From the NCBI GenBank assembly GCA_002415085.1, contig DIBV01000006.1, forward strand, positions 486,734 through 550,733: a DNA stretch of 64,000 bases, written 5' to 3'. Below are positions 61,057 through 64,000 of this stretch, in pieces. The notes beneath the pieces are model-generated. The model was not told where the DNA came from. It saw only the letters and a list, made by a program, of their open reading frames with translations, and searched no databases. The stretch comes from Arsukibacterium sp. UBA5043 (lineage in GTDB: Bacteria; Pseudomonadota; Gammaproteobacteria; Enterobacterales; Alteromonadaceae). The position numbers and the translations under genes were made by a program. Position 1 is the first letter of the stretch, and each line of letters begins with the position of its first letter.

Positions 61057-62523
61057 TTACCGTTTTAATTCGATGCGGCGGATAAAGTCTTCTACCAGAA
61101 TATCGTACAGTTTGTTGCCCAGGTGCAGGTCTTCCACACCATCATCAATATTCGGGTTGTCGTTTACTTCAATAACATACACCTTATCACCGTCTTGTTT
61201 TACATCTACGCCGTACAAGCTATCCCCAATCGGAGCACAAGCGCGAATGGCGGCATCTAATACATGAGCCGGTACCTCATTTACTGCGCAGGTGCTAAAA
61301 CCACCACTTTCGGTTTTGGCTTTGCCATGTTTATAAATTTGCCAGTGGTTTCGTGCCATAAAATACTTACAGGCAAATATAGCCTGGCCGTTCAACACAC
61401 CAATTCGCCAGTCGTATTCGGTAAAGGTATACCGCTGCGCCAGGATAATCGCGCTTTGTTCGAACAGAGTGTCCAGAGTAGAGCGTAATTCGGTCAGCGT
61501 TTTTACTTTTATTACGCCGCGGGAAAAACTGCCATCAGGTATTTTCAACACCAGTGGCAGGCCAAGGCTATCGGCTGCGCGTTCCAGGTTGTCCTCATCT
61601 TGCTTGAATAACATAATACCGTCAGGCATAGGCACTTTATGCTGTTCAAACAAGGTATGCAGATAGACTTTATTACCACAGCGTAAGATAGAGCTGGGAT
61701 CGTCAACTACTGCCAATCCCTCGCGTTCTGCTTTTTGTGCCATATGAAATGTATGGTGATTTACCGCTGTTGTTTCCCTGATAAACAAGCCATCGAACTC
61801 GGCAAGCCGGTGAATATCCTTCGACGTGATTTGCTCAACGTCCATTGCTGCTTTTTTAGCTGCCCGGACAAACAATTCTAGTGACTTTGGCGTACAAGGC
61901 GGAAACTTTTCTTTCGGGTCAACTAACACGGCTAAGTCATATTTAAACTTGCGGTTAGCGGGCTCCAGCCGCCATATCTTATGGCTGTATTTTTCCAGAA
62001 TATTGCCGAAAAGACTTTGCTCCGCTTCAGTAAGTTTGTTAACACTACCAATTTTCAGGGTTTTAACCTGCCAGCGGGTTTTTTTCTGCAGTTCTACTCT
62101 GAGGATGGGTACCGGAAAAGCCTCAAACAGATAAGAGGCAACCTTTTTTAACGCTTTATGCTCGGTTTCTCCGAAGTAAATATTAAACGTTAGCTGGCTT
62201 GCCGTTTCTTCAGCCAGATCTTTATTTAATTGCTGTAGTAGAGCCAATGGCACTTCATCAGCAATATCGGCAATTTCATGCCGGTTAAACTTATTGAATG
62301 CTCGAACGGAGGGCATAACATTGTGGCCGCGTGCTTCAGCCAGTAACGAACAATAATAGCCACTGCCCAGGTAGTGTGACTGGCGACACAGGTTAATCAC
62401 CCGCACCCGCTGCTTTTGCTTGGCAGACCACTTAAGGTAGGCGGGTAAACTCATTACGCCGTCATATTGATGAAAAGGTGCCCAGTCCTGAGCTTTATCT
62501 ACTATTATTATCAGTTTCGCCAT
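61057..62523 (-). CDS. RimK-type ATP-grasp ligase with N-terminal RLAN domain
   Basis: A 488-residue protein from the ATG after ACAGGAGGCAAC. Residues 1-200 contain an N-terminal RLAN-like domain (MAKLIIIVDKAQDWAPFHQYDGVM, SHYLGSGYYCSLLAEARGHNVMPSV). The C-terminal half is an ATP-grasp fold: VVDDPSSILRCGNKVYLHTLFEQ, LPLVLKIPDGSFSRGVIKV, and VYVIEVNDNPNIDDGVED (metal site). RimK-like ligases add glutamate or other amino acids to proteins or peptides. The divergent partner at 62686 fuses a GNAT acetyltransferase to a C39-like peptidase, a pair I recall from proteobacterial genomes. Target unknown. Confidence 0.85.
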   Translation of the reverse strand: MAKLIIIVDKAQDWAPFHQYDGVMSLPAYLKWSAKQKQRVRVINLCRQSHYLGSGYYCSLLAEARGHNVMPSVRAFNKFNRHEIADIADEVPLALLQQLNKDLAEETASQLTFNIYFGETEHKALKKVASYLFEAFPVPILRVELQKKTRWQVKTLKIGSVNKLTEAEQSLFGNILEKYSHKIWRLEPANRKFKYDLAVLVDPKEKFPPCTPKSLELFVRAAKKAAMDVEQITSKDIHRLAEFDGLFIRETTAVNHHTFHMAQKAEREGLAVVDDPSSILRCGNKVYLHTLFEQHKVPMPDGIMLFKQDEDNLERAADSLGLPLVLKIPDGSFSRGVIKVKTLTELRSTLDTLFEQSAIILAQRYTFTEYDWRIGVLNGQAIFACKYFMARNHWQIYKHGKAKTESGGFSTCAVNEVPAHVLDAAIRACAPIGDSLYGVDVKQDGDKVYVIEVNDNPNIDDGVEDLHLGNKLYDILVEDFIRRIELKR

Positions 62524-62685
62524 GTTGCCTCCTGTTAGCATGTCAAGCCTGACTGATTATCGCAGTGAAAGACAGCAAATTTATTTTCAGCATAGCATCA
62601 GAATTTCTTACTGGCATTTCAAACGCATAACTGGTGAGATGCGTGTAGTGCCATTATTGAGAATGATGTTAAGGGTAAAAATTTT

Positions 62686-63816
62686 ATGGGTAAGTCAGAA
62701 CAGGACCACGATATCAGATTACGACCTGCGATGCTGGCTGATGTTCCCGCTTTACAGGTGCTGGAGCAACGTTGCTTTAGTTCAGACAAGTTAAGTGTAC
62801 GTAGTTTCCGACGGTTCATTACTGAAAAACGTAGCGACCTGATTGCGCTTGAGGTTGACGAGGCGCTTGCGGGGTATTTTCTATTGATCTATCGCAGGGG
62901 CACGAGTCTGGCGCGGTTGTATTCAATAGCCGTAGACCCGGCATTCAGACAAAAAGGCTTGGCCGAAAAGCTGATGGCTGAAGCTGAGGTGCAAGCAGCG
63001 AACCGTCATTGCGCACTGCTTCGGTTAGAAGTACGCAAAGACAACGAAGCGGCAATAAAGCTCTATAAGAAATTGCAGTATCATGAGTTTGCGATAAAAC
63101 ATGACTTCTATGAAGATCACGCTGATGCAATCTGTATGCAGAAGCAAGTGATTCAGTTTAAGCGCGATTCGGTTACCAGACAGGTTCCTTACATCGCTCA
63201 AACCACCCCGTTTACTTGCGGCCCTGCCAGTTTATTAATGGCTTTCAATTATTTTAAGCCAGGGCTATTTAATCCTTATCAGCATGAAATTGAACTATGG
63301 AGAGAGGCAACTACTATATTTATGACTAGTGGTCATGGGGGCTGTGGCCCCAGGGGGTTAGCGCTTGCAGCGCACCGCAGAGGTTTTTCTACAGAAGTGT
63401 ATCTTAACAACGATGGCTTGCTGTTTGGTGATAGCGTGCGCAGCGAAGCTAAGAAGGCAGTATTACAGCGGGTACATGATTCCTTCAGGCAACAAACTGA
63501 GCAGCAAGGTGTCACAGTTCATCATGCTGAACTCACTGTAACTGCAATTAAGCAGTACCTGCAACAAGATAAGCTGATCATTGCTCTGATCAGTACCTGG
63601 CAATTTGATAAGAGCAAAGCACCTCATTGGGTAGTAGTGTGCGCTGCCGATGATAATTTTATTTATATTAACGATCCTGATACGGCTGATATTCCCTGGT
63701 TGTCGACAGCTGAGCGACAATATATTCCAATCGAATATAAAGTGTTTAGCAAAGCTTTCAGCTATGGCAAAAAGCGACTTAAGGCAGCTGTTATTATCGG
63801 AGCGCAGAAAAAATAA
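62686..63816 (+). CDS. GNAT acetyltransferase fused to C39-like peptidase
   Basis: A 376-residue fusion. Residues 8-145 form a GNAT domain (RLRPAMLADVPALQVLEQRCF, then LYSIAVDPAFRQKGLAEKLM with the acetyl-CoA loop, then RLEVRKDNEAAIKLYKKLQY). Residues 165-370 form a C39-like peptidase with Cys in PYIAQTTPFTCGPASLLMAF, a His in KAPHWVVVCAADDNFIYI and an Asp in YINDPD. The peptidase motif resembles the double-glycine leader peptidases of bacteriocin exporters but is not fused to an ABC exporter. Divergent from the RimK-type ligase (145-base shared promoter region), so both may modify the same peptide or protein. Confidence 0.88.
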   Translation: MGKSEQDHDIRLRPAMLADVPALQVLEQRCFSSDKLSVRSFRRFITEKRSDLIALEVDEALAGYFLLIYRRGTSLARLYSIAVDPAFRQKGLAEKLMAEAEVQAANRHCALLRLEVRKDNEAAIKLYKKLQYHEFAIKHDFYEDHADAICMQKQVIQFKRDSVTRQVPYIAQTTPFTCGPASLLMAFNYFKPGLFNPYQHEIELWREATTIFMTSGHGGCGPRGLALAAHRRGFSTEVYLNNDGLLFGDSVRSEAKKAVLQRVHDSFRQQTEQQGVTVHHAELTVTAIKQYLQQDKLIIALISTWQFDKSKAPHWVVVCAADDNFIYINDPDTADIPWLSTAERQYIPIEYKVFSKAFSYGKKRLKAAVIIGAQKK

Positions 63817-63898
63817 GCGGGTTCTGTAGGTATTTTGATTAATCCGTCTGCTTTTTGTGCAAACGATTCATTGCCGCAGGTTTTTATTGATTTACCGC

Positions 63899-63926
63899 TT
63901 GCAGCTCTGCAAAAACGCCCTATAAT
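63899..63926 (+). promoter_or_regulatory. Promoter at the right window edge
   Basis: TTGCAG (63899-63904) and a perfect TATAAT (63921-63926) with a 16-base spacer. It precedes a leader that looks structured (63938 onward); the gene it drives is beyond the window. Confidence 0.65.
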
Positions 63927-63937
63927 GCCCGCCATGC

Positions 63938-64000
63938 CACGGGGTGCTGCGCTAAGCAGGCTTCAGGTGAGATAAGCCGGATTGCAAAAATCTTAAAAAA
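63938..64000 (+). promoter_or_regulatory. Possible start of a TPP riboswitch (cut by the edge)
   Basis: CACGGGGTGCT (63938-63948) matches the 5' THI-box start, CTGC/GCAG can form the P3 stem and TGAGATAA follows, close to the CTGAGA conserved bases. The second half (ACCTGA, GGATAATGCC, CGTAGGGA) would lie outside the window. The bases between P3 and TGAGA are longer than usual, so the call is tentative. Confidence 0.4.

Overview
The window reads as chromosome of a marine or freshwater gammaproteobacterium of the Alteromonadales type, close to Rheinheimera, Arsukibacterium or Alishewanella. This placement is an inference. It rests on the ArcA/ArcB pair, gcvA-DUF423-rlmM synteny, large TonB-dependent and Oar-like receptors, RraA and the GltB/GltD type. 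No rRNA operon, phage, transposase or CRISPR array was seen. One tRNA gene, tRNA-Leu(CAG), is present.

Layout. 0.1-3 kb: small membrane proteins, a CadC-like winged-helix regulator and a gamma-glutamylcyclotransferase-like protein. 3.3-4.1 kb: a PEP-CTERM-like secreted protein and a possible rraA-tail relic. 4.2-8.6 kb: an ABC ATPase, a large FtsX-type permease and an AttH/CrtC-like lipocalin enzyme in one operon. 8.6-19.6 kb: lipoprotein, metallo-beta-lactamase-fold hydrolase, alpha/beta hydrolase, PRC-barrel protein, prolyl oligopeptidase, RDD protein, FAD oxidoreductase, CPBP protease and DUF4386 protein.

19.7-26.1 kb is an accessory, defence-like island, clearly AT-rich in its core (20.5-24.4 kb). 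It holds a truncated hydrolase, an OLD-family ATPase/TOPRIM nuclease with an altered Walker A, and a complete Eco1-like (type II-A) retron: non-coding RNA, nucleoside-deoxyribosyltransferase-like effector and reverse transcriptase. After these come a relic of the 3' end of rraA, three small cytoplasmic-protein genes, and a toxin-antitoxin pair whose toxin is internally deleted. Intact rraA follows.

26.9-32.8 kb: gltB-gltD (glutamate synthase). 33.2-41.1 kb: a probable cyanophycin (multi-L-arginyl-poly-L-aspartate) utilisation locus. A TonB receptor, a YfcC-type carrier and an isoaspartyl-dipeptidase-like enzyme lie in one operon, divergent from an exported cyanophycinase-like peptidase. The dipeptidase has two substituted metal-ligand positions.

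41.2-46.1 kb: arcB and arcA, convergent and adjacent, then another sensor kinase. 46.2-53.2 kb: housekeeping genes (DUF3293, rsmC, trmB, mutY, yggX, gcvA, DUF423, rlmM). 53.3-60.8 kb: a secreted endonuclease/exonuclease/phosphatase-fold protein, an Oar-like receptor, and udk-nupC with a 2-oxoglutarate oxygenase. 60.9-64 kb: tRNA-Leu, a RimK-type ATP-grasp ligase divergent from a GNAT/C39-peptidase fusion, and at the edge a promoter with the likely start of a TPP-riboswitch-like leader.

The two most interesting systems are the retron island and the cyanophycin locus. All assignments come from reading the sequence and recalled family knowledge; no database search was run.
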